A stretch of 64,000 nucleotides of DNA, taken from positions 1 through 64,000 of the forward strand of contig JUEM01000011.1 in the NCBI GenBank assembly GCA_000817085.1. The letters run 5' to 3'. The stretch comes from a marine actinobacterium MedAcidi-G1. GTDB lineage: Bacteria > Actinomycetota > Acidimicrobiia > Acidimicrobiales > MedAcidi-G1. The notes below the pieces were generated by a model that was not told where the DNA came from, searched no databases, and worked only from the letters and a program-made list of their open reading frames with translations. Shown here in pieces: positions 54,162-61,898 of this stretch. Made by a program: the position numbers and the translations under genes. How positions within the stretch are numbered: position 1 is the stretch's first letter; each line of letters starts with the position of its first letter.

Positions 54162-54923
54162 CTACTTACTTGAACGTCTCTGCCTGTCAAGCCATCCAAG
54201 AAGGACCGCTATAGCTCTTGGATCGTGTCTTAAATGGTGTCCTGCTCCTTCTATCAATCTCATATCTGTGTTCCCATGAGCATCTGAAAGCGCTCTAGCC
54301 TCCAAAGAAGAGACCACATCATCTTCGGTTCCGTGAACTATTAGAACATTCTTATCGTGGAGTTTAGTAATAGAAGACTCGGCAGAAATTTGTTTTAACT
54401 CTTCTGCCCATGAATCGAAATCTTTTGGGAAATTAGGATCAGTAATCACGCCAGCTCTGCGTGCATGTATAAGCAGACGCTTTGGAGAGGCCGCCCACTC
54501 AGACCAGTCTGCTTGCGCTGCAAGTGCTCCTACGCCTTTCACTCTTTCTTCTAGAGCTGCTGCACAAATAGAGATTGCCCCGCCACTGCCAAAACCGACT
54601 AACCATATTTGTCCTACTTTTGGGTGATTATCGAGTTCTAAAATAGCTTGACGAACATCTGTTAACCAGCCTGCAAGGCTAAAACACCCTTCAGATTTCC
54701 CTGTACCTCTCAGCAGCGGAGCCATGGATATAAATCCCATTTCGGAGGAAATCCTATTTGCTAGTTCTGGTAGGGTCCCAGCAGAATTTGCACCACCTCC
54801 GGGACCTTCCGGGAAACCATGAATCAGTAGAACGCATGGTAGGAGTTCTTCGTCAGATTCTGGGATTTCTAGATGGGCAATTAATTCCAAACCTTCAGAT
54901 TGGAAATGATGCACATTACTCAT
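54162..54923 (-). CDS. Alpha/beta hydrolase
   Basis: A 253-residue hydrolase. The nucleophile elbow is GFGSGGAIS, the oxyanion region is LIHGFPEGPGGGAN, the acid is in VHGTEDDVV and the His in GAGHHLRHD. The substrate is unknown. Its start codon follows the LLM oxidoreductase stop without a gap, so it is part of the same operon. Confidence 0.82.
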   Translation of the reverse strand: MSNVHHFQSEGLELIAHLEIPESDEELLPCVLLIHGFPEGPGGGANSAGTLPELANRISSEMGFISMAPLLRGTGKSEGCFSLAGWLTDVRQAILELDNHPKVGQIWLVGFGSGGAISICAAALEERVKGVGALAAQADWSEWAASPKRLLIHARRAGVITDPNFPKDFDSWAEELKQISAESSITKLHDKNVLIVHGTEDDVVSSLEARALSDAHGNTDMRLIEGAGHHLRHDPRAIAVLLGWLDRQRRSSK

Positions 54924-55835
54924 CTATAAAAGACTTTCTGCTAGCAATTGCCACTGTCTTATTGGTAACCCATTTTGGAATTTATGTTGTTCTGTTTGAT
55001 CTACCACTAACTGAACACATACGTGGTTCGCTCCAGCTTTGAAATGCTCAATAATTTTTTTTGAAATTGTTTCTAAATCACCCCAGGGTCTTATGGCATC
55101 TAGTAGACGGTCACTCCCTCCTCCATCAAGGTCCTCTTCAGCGAAACCTATCCGTAGCAAGTTATTTCTATAATTTGGCAGGCCAAGATAGATAGCTAGA
55201 TCTTTTCGTGCCAGTTCTCTAGCTTTTGAAGAATCAGTTTCTAAAATAACCGCAACCATAGGGGCCAGAAAAGCTTCTTCCCCCATAGTTTCGCGCGCCA
55301 TTGAAGTATGATCTGCTGTCACATTGTAGGGATGTGCACCCCATGTTAATTTTGCTGCAAGTTTTAGTGCTTTTGGCCCTAAGGCACCAATACAAATAGG
55401 TGCTTCTTTTTTTGGTTGATAAGCCCAAAAAGGCGCTTTTTTTAGATTCTCTATGTAGTTACTTAAATTTTCTAAAGGTTTTTCCCAACTATGACCTCGT
55501 ATCGCTTCGACAAAAGGCCCGTGACTTACTCCGACCCCAAGTAAAAATCTGTCAGCAAAGGCTTCAGAAAGAGTTCGTGTGGCACTCGCCATAGCTAAAG
55601 CATCACGGGAATAGATGCTGGCAATTCCTGTAGCCAAAACAATTTTTTGAGTGGCAGAGAGTAAAAGACTTGAATGAACGAACGGATCTCTTCCTGCGGT
55701 TTCAGGAATCCAAATTGCCCCGAAACCCATTTCCTCAATTTCGCTCGCTGCTTCACGAGCCCTTTCGGAAGGAACAGCATCTAATTGATGTGTCCATATT
55801 CCAATTTTTCCTGGATCTAGAGTGACAGCATCCAT
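54924..55835 (-). CDS. F420-dependent LLM-class oxidoreductase
   Basis: A 303-residue luciferase-like barrel protein. Motifs include IGIWTHQLDAVPSE, MGFGAIWIPET and ASATRTLSEAFADRFLLGVGVSHGPFVEAI. It resembles the TIGR03620 (MSMEG_4141) group, which is thought to use coenzyme F420, a cofactor characteristic of actinobacteria and some archaea. An FMN-dependent monooxygenase cannot be excluded. It starts 4 bp after the carbonic-anhydrase-like gene. Confidence 0.83.
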   Translation of the reverse strand: MDAVTLDPGKIGIWTHQLDAVPSERAREAASEIEEMGFGAIWIPETAGRDPFVHSSLLLSATQKIVLATGIASIYSRDALAMASATRTLSEAFADRFLLGVGVSHGPFVEAIRGHSWEKPLENLSNYIENLKKAPFWAYQPKKEAPICIGALGPKALKLAAKLTWGAHPYNVTADHTSMARETMGEEAFLAPMVAVILETDSSKARELARKDLAIYLGLPNYRNNLLRIGFAEEDLDGGGSDRLLDAIRPWGDLETISKKIIEHFKAGANHVCVQLVVDQTEQHKFQNGLPIRQWQLLAESLL

Positions 55836-55839
55836 TCAA

Positions 55840-56358
55840 CTAGTCGATTCTTCGAAGGTTTTTTGTGTAATTAGGACCTCTAGCTGTGTAGGAAACAGCA
55901 TTTAACATATTCGCGCCTTCTTCTACTATCCCTTCTCTAACTTGGGCGGGTACCCCCAAAGCCATCGATAAAGGTGGGATTTCCTGTCCATTTCTAACAA
56001 CAGCGTTAGCACCAACAATAGAACCTCTACCAACAACAGCATTGTGTAATACCACCGCACCAACTCCGACCAAAGCTTCATCTTCGATTCTGCATCCTTC
56101 TAGATGGCAAAGATGCCCTAATGTGACGTCATCTCCGACTGTTGTTGTGACTTGAGGTATGCAATGTATAACTGCATTGTCCTGAATCGAACTTCTGGCA
56201 CCGATTACAATCTTTCCGTCATCACCGCGTATTACTGCGTGCGGCCAAACACTTGATTCAGGTCCAATTGTTACATTTCCAATTATCACTGCCTCCGGAT
56301 GCACATATGCATCTGAATCTATTTGAGGTTCGAATTTCCCTAGAGCATAAATAGGCAT
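55840..56358 (-). CDS. Gamma-carbonic anhydrase-like left-handed beta-helix protein
   Basis: A 172-residue protein of hexapeptide repeats (IGNVTIGPESSVWPHAVIRGDD). The first two metal His of the family are kept (His65 in NAVIHC and His82 in TLGHLCH). The third, normally His five residues later in GHxxxxHGC, is Glu87 in HLEGC, with His85 two residues earlier. Carbonic anhydrase activity is therefore uncertain. It directly follows the flavin reductase gene with no gap. Confidence 0.82.
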   Translation of the reverse strand: MPIYALGKFEPQIDSDAYVHPEAVIIGNVTIGPESSVWPHAVIRGDDGKIVIGARSSIQDNAVIHCIPQVTTTVGDDVTLGHLCHLEGCRIEDEALVGVGAVVLHNAVVGRGSIVGANAVVRNGQEIPPLSMALGVPAQVREGIVEEGANMLNAVSYTARGPNYTKNLRRID

Positions 56359-56835
56359 TTAATTTCCTCGATACTGTCCGTAAGCGCCGCCTAGAAATAG
56401 TAGCGGTGATCCTGTTTCCATAATTTCTGCACCCAAAACTTCCCCTAGAACGAACCAATGATCGCCCGCCTCTAAAACATCAAAGACCGAACAATCGATA
56501 CTCGCCAAGCTACCGTCTATAGAAGGTAATCCTTCTGGCGACTCATGCCAGGGGACTACTTCCCAAGGATCGTTTTCTCTACGAAAAAATTCGTTTGCAA
56601 CATTTTCCTGTTGATCAGAAAGTACGTTTACACAAAATTTATTTTCGTTTTTCATTTTTTGCCATGTGTTTGATTCTTTACCTGGCAAAAAACCAACTAA
56701 AGGTGGACTCATGGAAACTGAAACAAAGGATCCGATAACCATACCCAGAGGCCCCTCAGGAGAAGGAGAAGTAACCAGAGTCACCCCGGTTGGATATTTG
56801 CCAAGTACTTTTCTGTACTCATTACCATCAATCAT
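56359..56835 (-). CDS. Flavin reductase-like protein
   Basis: A 158-residue FMN-binding split barrel of the flavin reductase family. Typical segments are YPTGVTLVTSPSPEGPLGMVIGSFVSVSMSPPLVGF and KFCVNVLSDQQENVANEF, with a late GDHWFVLGEVLGA. It probably supplies reduced flavin to a partner oxygenase. It is the first gene of the minus-strand operon towards sufB and diverges from the selenoprotein operon, with 110 bp between starts. Confidence 0.86.
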   Translation of the reverse strand: MIDGNEYRKVLGKYPTGVTLVTSPSPEGPLGMVIGSFVSVSMSPPLVGFLPGKESNTWQKMKNENKFCVNVLSDQQENVANEFFRRENDPWEVVPWHESPEGLPSIDGSLASIDCSVFDVLEAGDHWFVLGEVLGAEIMETGSPLLFLGGAYGQYRGN

Positions 56836-56933
56836 TTCTGTCAGCTTTCTTCCTAAAATTTTTGCAGTTAAAAAAGGTTAGCCGAGACAGGCAAAGACCT
56901 CGACCCAGAGAGTGTACAGCGTAACTATTGTGC

Positions 56934-56939
56934 GATAAT
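56934..56939 (+). promoter_or_regulatory. Possible -10 element of a leaderless selenoprotein mRNA
   Basis: GATAAT ends 6 bases before the A of the ATG at 56946. Transcription would then begin at or next to the ATG, giving a leaderless mRNA, which is common in actinobacteria. No ribosome site precedes this ATG, which fits. No convincing -35 sequence is visible at the expected distance. Confidence 0.35.
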
Positions 56940-56945
56940 CCAAGT

Positions 56946-58397
56946 ATGAGTTCATATTTACTTGATAAAGAAAGTGAAGAACTGCTTATTGCAGTTATAA
57001 AAAATGACTGCCCTACCTGCCAACTCTTAATACCAACACTTGATAATTTGGGAAAAGCAGGGAAAGTAACTGTAGTGCTGCAGGATGAAATAGATTTCCC
57101 ATCCGAAGCTGACTGGGTGATAGACGATAAAGAGTTAGAAGTAAGTTGGAACTTGAATCTTGACTCTGTTCCCACTCTTTTACATTTCAAAAATGGTAGA
57201 GAGATAGAGAGAACTGTCGGATGGTCGCGAGAAGAATGGCGTAAAATCACTGGAGATTCGACTCTCGGTGATGACCTTCCCGAATTCAAGCCCGGTTGAG
57301 GTTCCCTCACAGTTGAACCCGGGCGGATCGACCAACTCAAATCCAAATTTGAAGATTTAGAATTCAGTTCAAGGCAAGTACAAATCGCTGCTCAAGAAGA
57401 TACTTACGAAGCCATGTTTGAACGGTCATGGACAGATGGTCTACCTGTAGTTCCACCAACTACTGAAAGAGTTAGAAAGATGCTTGAGGGAACGACTAGA
57501 CCAGCTGATGAGATAGTTGTTTCGGTCCCTCCTAATTTGATCGAGTGCACTATCGAAAAGATTGCAATAAATGCTGTTATGGCTGGCTGCAGACCTGAAT
57601 TCTTGCCAGTGGTTATAGCTGCTCTTGAGACTATCTGCACTGATGAATTCAATATGCACGGAGTCTTAGCGACAACTATGTCAGTCGGCCCGATTTTTGT
57701 CGTCAATGGTCCTATAACCCTTGATATAGGTATGAATTCCGGAATAAATGTTTTAGGGCACGGAAATAGAGCAAACAGCACTATTGGTAGAGCCGTTCAA
57801 TTGGTGATTCACAATGTTGGTGGAGGTGGACCTGGGGGTGTGGATCGCTCAACTTTAGGTCATATGGGTAAACAAGGTTTCTGTTTTTCCGAGAATGAAT
57901 TCTCTTCACCCTGGCCTTCACTTGCTGAAAGCCGCGGATACAACTCGTCACAAAATGTAATAACTGCTTTCACAGGTGAAGGCCCACGACTGGTAATGGA
58001 TCAGAAAAGCAGAAAACCTGACTCACTCATACGTACACTTGCTGAGCATTTAATTTCAACTACCTCATCTAGAGTCGTTGTAGGCATGGATGCAATGCTT
58101 GTCTTATCACCTGAGCACGCTGCTCGATTCCACGAAGCGGGGTGGAGCAAGGAACGTTTTTTAGAAGAAATCACTGAGATGATGATGATCGATGTAGACA
58201 ATATAATTGCAGGATCAAATGGCATCGAAGAAGGACTTCCAGCAGCTATGAAAGGAATGACCCTTCCGAAATTTAGACCCGATGGTCTATTACTTGTCCA
58301 GGCTGGAGGTGCTGCAGGACTATTTTCGGCAATAATTGGAGGGTGGCTTAATGGCCCCCCCGGAAGTGAACCTATTAGTAAGGAGATTTTACTGTGA
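56946..58397 (+). CDS. Selenoprotein: thioredoxin-like domain fused by Sec-Gly-Ser-Leu to a large conserved domain
   Basis: Residues 1-115 are thioredoxin-like with CPTC at 22-25 and a VPT cis-Pro segment. The frame then meets TGA at 57297-57299 (codon 118), followed without interruption by GSLTVEPGRIDQLK and a 330-residue domain (SWTDGLPVVPPTTERV, IAINAVMAGCRPEFLPVVIAA, IVNGPI-like and NSGINVLGHGNRAN). No ribosome site or good start lies near the next ATG at 57414. The TGA sits in a bulge of a stem-loop. I therefore read it as Sec, giving 483 residues. The large domain is a conserved family I cannot name; it often occurs with UGSC proteins. It overlaps the next gene by 4 bp (GTGA). Confidence 0.87.
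57290..57324 (+). other. SECIS-like stem-loop enclosing the first Sec TGA
   Basis: GCCCGG (57290-57295) pairs with CCGGGC (57319-57324). GTTC (57301-57304) pairs with GAAC (57315-57318). The 5' bulge 57296-57300 contains the TGA. The apical loop CCTCACAGTT has 10 bases with GT near its 3' side. A hairpin with the UGA in or beside the lower stem is the layout of bacterial SECIS elements recognised by SelB. The pairing is by eye, without energy calculation. Confidence 0.6.
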
Positions 58398-58915
58398 CGA
58401 ATGAAAAAGTTCTTCTGGATCCAACTTCTGAGAGCACCCCTTCGGAAAGAAGTCTTTCAGAAAGACCCGAAACTATGGCCGGTCTGACAGTCGGGTTGTT
58501 AGATATTTCAAAAGGGCGTGGAGATATTTTTTTAAATCGCCTTGAGGAAAAGTTCTCTGATACTGGAATAAAAATACTTAGGTTTGAGAAACCTACTTTT
58601 ACTAAACCCGCACCCATTGACCTACGTCATGAGATCGCTAGCAAATGCGACGCCGTGATTGAAGCTTTAGCTGATTGAGGTTCTTGCACGACATGCAGTG
58701 TGCATGACATAGACGATATTGAAAGAAGAGGAATACCTGCAGTCATGATTGCTTCTACCCCTTTCGAAGATGCAGCTCAAAAACAAGCTGACGCTCTTGG
58801 ATTAGATGTCGCGCGAGTATTTGTTCCTCATCCCATTCAAGACAGAACCGACGAAGAAATGCGTGAGCTTGCCGACCTAGTATTTGAAAAAGTTTTGGGC
58901 ACTCTGATCAGATGA
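58394..58915 (+). CDS. UGSC-family selenoprotein
   Basis: A 173-residue protein if TGA at 58676-58678 (codon 95) is read as selenocysteine. The motif then is Asp-Sec-Gly-Ser-Cys-Thr-Thr-Cys-Ser, the signature of UGSC-motif selenoproteins known from marine metagenomes, with further Cys at 98 and 101. The C-terminal part (VHDIDDIERRGIPAVMIAST, HPIQDRTDEEM) continues in the same frame. The GTG start has AAGGAG at 58380-58385 and overlaps the previous stop; the end overlaps the next ATG (ATGA). Both halves together match one family. Function is unknown but a thiol or selenol redox step is likely. Confidence 0.9.
58685..58706 (+). other. SECIS-like stem-loop after the second Sec TGA
   Basis: Two mutually exclusive hairpins can form 7-14 bases after the TGA. 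TGCAC (58685-58689) pairs with GTGCA (58700-58704) around a 10-base loop ending CAGT. Alternatively CATGCA (58692-58697) pairs with TGCATG (58701-58706) around GTG. Either puts a GT in the loop about 20 bases after the UGA, the normal spacing for bacterial SECIS. The 10-base loop form resembles the loop at the first TGA. Confidence 0.6.
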
Positions 58916-59832
58916 CAAAGAACGTCGCAGTAGCGCCGGATACAAGACCGGAGATGTACAAAATGATGTGCGATGCGGTGAAACGTTCTGGTGCAACACT
59001 AACCGATGTGAAAGATGCCGAAGGTTTAGTTTGGGCGGACCCTGCAAGACCGGAACTCTTTCCTGAAATAGTGGAAAAGGCAGCCTCGCTTCAATGGATA
59101 CAACTTCCTTACGCTGGAATCGAACCTTTTGCCGAAAATCTAGACCCCAAATGGCTCTGGACATGCGGCAAGGGTGTTTACGCCCCTGCTGTAGCTGAAA
59201 CAGTCCTCGCACTCGCATTGTCTTTATCGAAAAATTTACACGAATACGCAAGAGCAAACGAATGGTCCGGACCGGTTGGTCGTTACCTACAGGGTTCAAA
59301 TGTGACCATTCTAGGAGGAGGTGGTATAACCGTTGAGCTATTGCCTCTTCTTGCTCCATTTAATTGTGTCACTACGGTCATTAGGAAAAAGGCTGAGAAT
59401 CTGCCGGGTGCAACTTTCACGTACACGCCTGAACGACTTGGCGAAGTTTTAGAAACAACTGACTTATTGATTCTTGCTTTAGCTTTAACAGAAGAAACTA
59501 AAGGCATTATCGACAAAAAAGCTCTAGATTTAATGCCTTCTCATTCTCACATAGTCAATGTCGCTAGAGGTCAGCACATTGTGACTAACGATTTAATTAA
59601 AGCCCTCAAAGAAGGAAAAATTGCCGGAGCAGCTTTAGACGTTACCGACCCTGAACCTCTACCTGCAGATAATCCGCTCTGGTCAGATCCGCGCTGCCTC
59701 ATTACACCTCATATCGGTAATACTCCAGAAATGGGTTTAAAGCTTCTTGATCCTTTTATTGAAGAGAATGTTCGCCGTTTTATTAATGATAAAGAACTTT
59801 TAGCACCTGTTGATGTGGAGCTGGGTTACTAA
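58912..59832 (+). CDS. D-isomer-specific 2-hydroxyacid dehydrogenase
   Basis: A 306-residue dehydrogenase. The NAD site is VTILGGGGITVELLPLL, the catalytic Arg is in NVARGQHIV, the Glu in DPEPLPADNPLW and the His in CLITPHIGN. It reduces a 2-oxoacid or oxidises a D-2-hydroxyacid. The start overlaps the UGSC gene by 4 bp, so it belongs to the selenoprotein operon. The substrate is unknown and gives the best clue to the operon's pathway. Confidence 0.88.
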   Translation: MTKNVAVAPDTRPEMYKMMCDAVKRSGATLTDVKDAEGLVWADPARPELFPEIVEKAASLQWIQLPYAGIEPFAENLDPKWLWTCGKGVYAPAVAETVLALALSLSKNLHEYARANEWSGPVGRYLQGSNVTILGGGGITVELLPLLAPFNCVTTVIRKKAENLPGATFTYTPERLGEVLETTDLLILALALTEETKGIIDKKALDLMPSHSHIVNVARGQHIVTNDLIKALKEGKIAGAALDVTDPEPLPADNPLWSDPRCLITPHIGNTPEMGLKLLDPFIEENVRRFINDKELLAPVDVELGY

Positions 59833-60204
59833 TTGGGTGCATGGGCTGGTTTTTTACTGGCAATCGTTTTTGTTATTGCAGCAGTTAGTAAATTTCGTGA
59901 CCCAACTGGGACTGAAAAATCCATTGCAGCTTTAGGACTTCCTTCACCCAAGCTTTTAGCCTCCTTGCTTCCATCTGTAGAACTTCTATGCTCTGTCCTG
60001 TTAGCAATCGATCCTCGCTCTGGAGGTCCTTGCGCTGTGGCCCTGCTAGCGGCTTTCACTACTCTTATCGCAGCCCAAATACTTTCTGGCAACCCACAAG
60101 ACTGTGCTTGTTTCGGATCTTGGTCTGCTAAAAAGATTTCTTCTTGGGATTTAGCGAGAAACATTGCGCTGATAGCGCTCGGTGTTTTAGCAACACTCGA
60201 CTGA
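59833..60204 (+). CDS. MauE/DoxX-like membrane protein
   Basis: A 123-residue protein with four hydrophobic segments and a CACFGSW motif near residue 92, typical of MauE-type proteins that pass electrons or maintain cysteine redox state. A DoxX-like Lys/Phe pair (SKFRDP) follows the first segment. It begins with TTG immediately after the dehydrogenase stop, with no gap. In the same operon as a thioredoxin-like selenoprotein, it probably moves reducing power across the membrane. Confidence 0.75.
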   Translation: MGAWAGFLLAIVFVIAAVSKFRDPTGTEKSIAALGLPSPKLLASLLPSVELLCSVLLAIDPRSGGPCAVALLAAFTTLIAAQILSGNPQDCACFGSWSAKKISSWDLARNIALIALGVLATLD

Positions 60205-60273
60205 ACTCATTGTTATTCAGGCTGATACCTTCAAGGAGAGCTAAGTCAAAAACTTTTAAGGAGGGTCAATCAA

Positions 60274-61896
60274 ATGGATGGTTTGATGATGGATGTTCCA
60301 CTTTCTCTTAATCACATATTTGCCCGTGCAGAAAGACTATTTCCAGAAAAAGAAGTTGTTACGGCCACTCCCTCTGGTAGGGAAAGGCTTACCTATGGAG
60401 ACTGGGCTAAACGTACTCGCCGCCTTGGTGGAGTGTTCGATAATCTTGGAATAACCGAAGATGGCCGTGTAGCAACTTTTGCTTGGAACAACTCGAGACA
60501 TCTGGAGTTGTATTTCGCCCCCTCTTGCACAGGACGCGTGGTGCATACATTGAATCTTCGTTTGTTCCCTGACCAACTTACTTACATAGTTAATCATGCA
60601 GAGGATGAAGTGATTTTTATAGATCAGTCAGTTGCAGGTCTGATTTGGCCGCTGATGAACCAATTCGAGACTGTAAAGCATGTCGTTCTAATGGATGATG
60701 GGGCACCTGCCCCCGACCCTTCTGAAATTGATGCAAATGTTCATGACTATGAAGAATTATTGCAAGCTGCTGAGCCTGTGGAATGGACAACAGTCGAAGA
60801 AAACCGTGCTGGGTCGATGATGTATACATCAGGAACTACCGGCAACCCGAAGGGTGTTGTTTACTCCCATCGCTCGATGGTTTTACATACATTTGGTGTG
60901 ATGATGGCGGACAGCGTTGGAATAAACGAAAAAGATGTTCTAATGCCGGTAGTTCCGATGTTTCACGCTAATTCCTGGGGCATTGCTCATGCTGGTGTTG
61001 CAACCGGCGCAACTCTGGTGATGCCTGGTGCAGATCTTTCCCCCACTGCTCTAGCAACCCTCATAGAAGAAGAGGAAGTTACAGTGGCGGCCGGTGTCCC
61101 CACTATTTGGATGGGTGTCTTACCAGAGCTTGAAGGCCGCGACACATCTGCTCTGCGTTCAATACCATGTGGTGGTTCAGCTGTTCCTAAATCTCTTTCA
61201 GAGGGATACCGGAAACAGACGGGCCTTCCCATCCTGCAAGCTTGGGGAATGACTGAAACAAGTCCGATTGCTGCTGTGTGTAATATTAAATCAAGTCTTT
61301 CTCATCTTGATGAAGACGCCAAAGCAGATCTCCGTGCAACTGTGGGACTTGCAGTGCCTGGAGTTGATTTCCGTGTCGTCGAGCCAGAAACTGGAGAAGA
61401 GCTTCCGTGGGACAATGAGTCCCGTGGCGAACTTCAGGTAAGTGGACCGTGGGTCGCTAAAACCTACTACAACGATGAAAGAGCTAATGATTCCTTTACC
61501 GAAGACGGATGGCTCAAAACCGGTGATGTCGCAACTGTTGATTCGAACGGTTATATAAGTCTCGTCGATAGAACTAAAGATCTGATCAAATCAGGTGGTG
61601 AATGGGTAAGTTCAGTCGAATTAGAGAATGAAATTATGGCTCATCCCGAAGTTGTTGAAGCCGCCGTGATTGGAGTTGCCTCAACAAAATGGGGTGAGCG
61701 TCCCATGGCTTGTGTTGTTCGATCCAAAGATTCCGAAATTTCTGCCGAGGATATAATTATCTGGCTAGATGAACGTGTTGTTAAATGGTGGATTCCTGAA
61801 CGTGTCGAATTCATTGAAGAAGTCCCAAAAACTTCAGTTGGAAAATTCTCCAAGAAGACACTCAGAGATCAGTTTTCAGATGTAATAGTGGACTAG
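60274..61896 (+). CDS. AMP-forming acyl-CoA ligase
   Basis: A 540-residue ANL-superfamily ligase. Motifs: MMYTSGTTGNPKGVVYSHRS, the AWGMTETSP segment, LKTGDVATVDSNGYISLVDRTKDLIKSGGEWVSSVE and the final Lys in KTSVGKFSKKTLRD. It resembles medium-chain fatty acid or aromatic-acid CoA ligases. A strong ribosome site AAGGAGG (60258-60264) precedes the ATG by 9 bases, suggesting its own translation. It lies 69 bp after the MauE-like gene and may or may not share its promoter. Confidence 0.9.
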   Translation: MDGLMMDVPLSLNHIFARAERLFPEKEVVTATPSGRERLTYGDWAKRTRRLGGVFDNLGITEDGRVATFAWNNSRHLELYFAPSCTGRVVHTLNLRLFPDQLTYIVNHAEDEVIFIDQSVAGLIWPLMNQFETVKHVVLMDDGAPAPDPSEIDANVHDYEELLQAAEPVEWTTVEENRAGSMMYTSGTTGNPKGVVYSHRSMVLHTFGVMMADSVGINEKDVLMPVVPMFHANSWGIAHAGVATGATLVMPGADLSPTALATLIEEEEVTVAAGVPTIWMGVLPELEGRDTSALRSIPCGGSAVPKSLSEGYRKQTGLPILQAWGMTETSPIAAVCNIKSSLSHLDEDAKADLRATVGLAVPGVDFRVVEPETGEELPWDNESRGELQVSGPWVAKTYYNDERANDSFTEDGWLKTGDVATVDSNGYISLVDRTKDLIKSGGEWVSSVELENEIMAHPEVVEAAVIGVASTKWGERPMACVVRSKDSEISAEDIIIWLDERVVKWWIPERVEFIEEVPKTSVGKFSKKTLRDQFSDVIVD

Positions 61897-61898
61897 TT

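Noticed and set aside
57297-57299. TGA at 57297 as an ordinary stop with a separate gene starting at 57414
   Set aside because: There is no ribosome site before 57414, protein-like sequence continues directly after the TGA, and the same TTGAGGTTC context occurs at the second Sec codon.
56828-57346. Minus-strand 172-residue ORF
   Set aside because: It is Ser-rich, lies opposite the thioredoxin-like selenoprotein, spans the divergent promoter region and has no family features.
58395-58397. TGA at 58395 as a third selenocysteine codon
   Set aside because: It overlaps the GTG start of the next gene, lies at the natural end of the domain, and the frame beyond it is a shadow of the UGSC gene.
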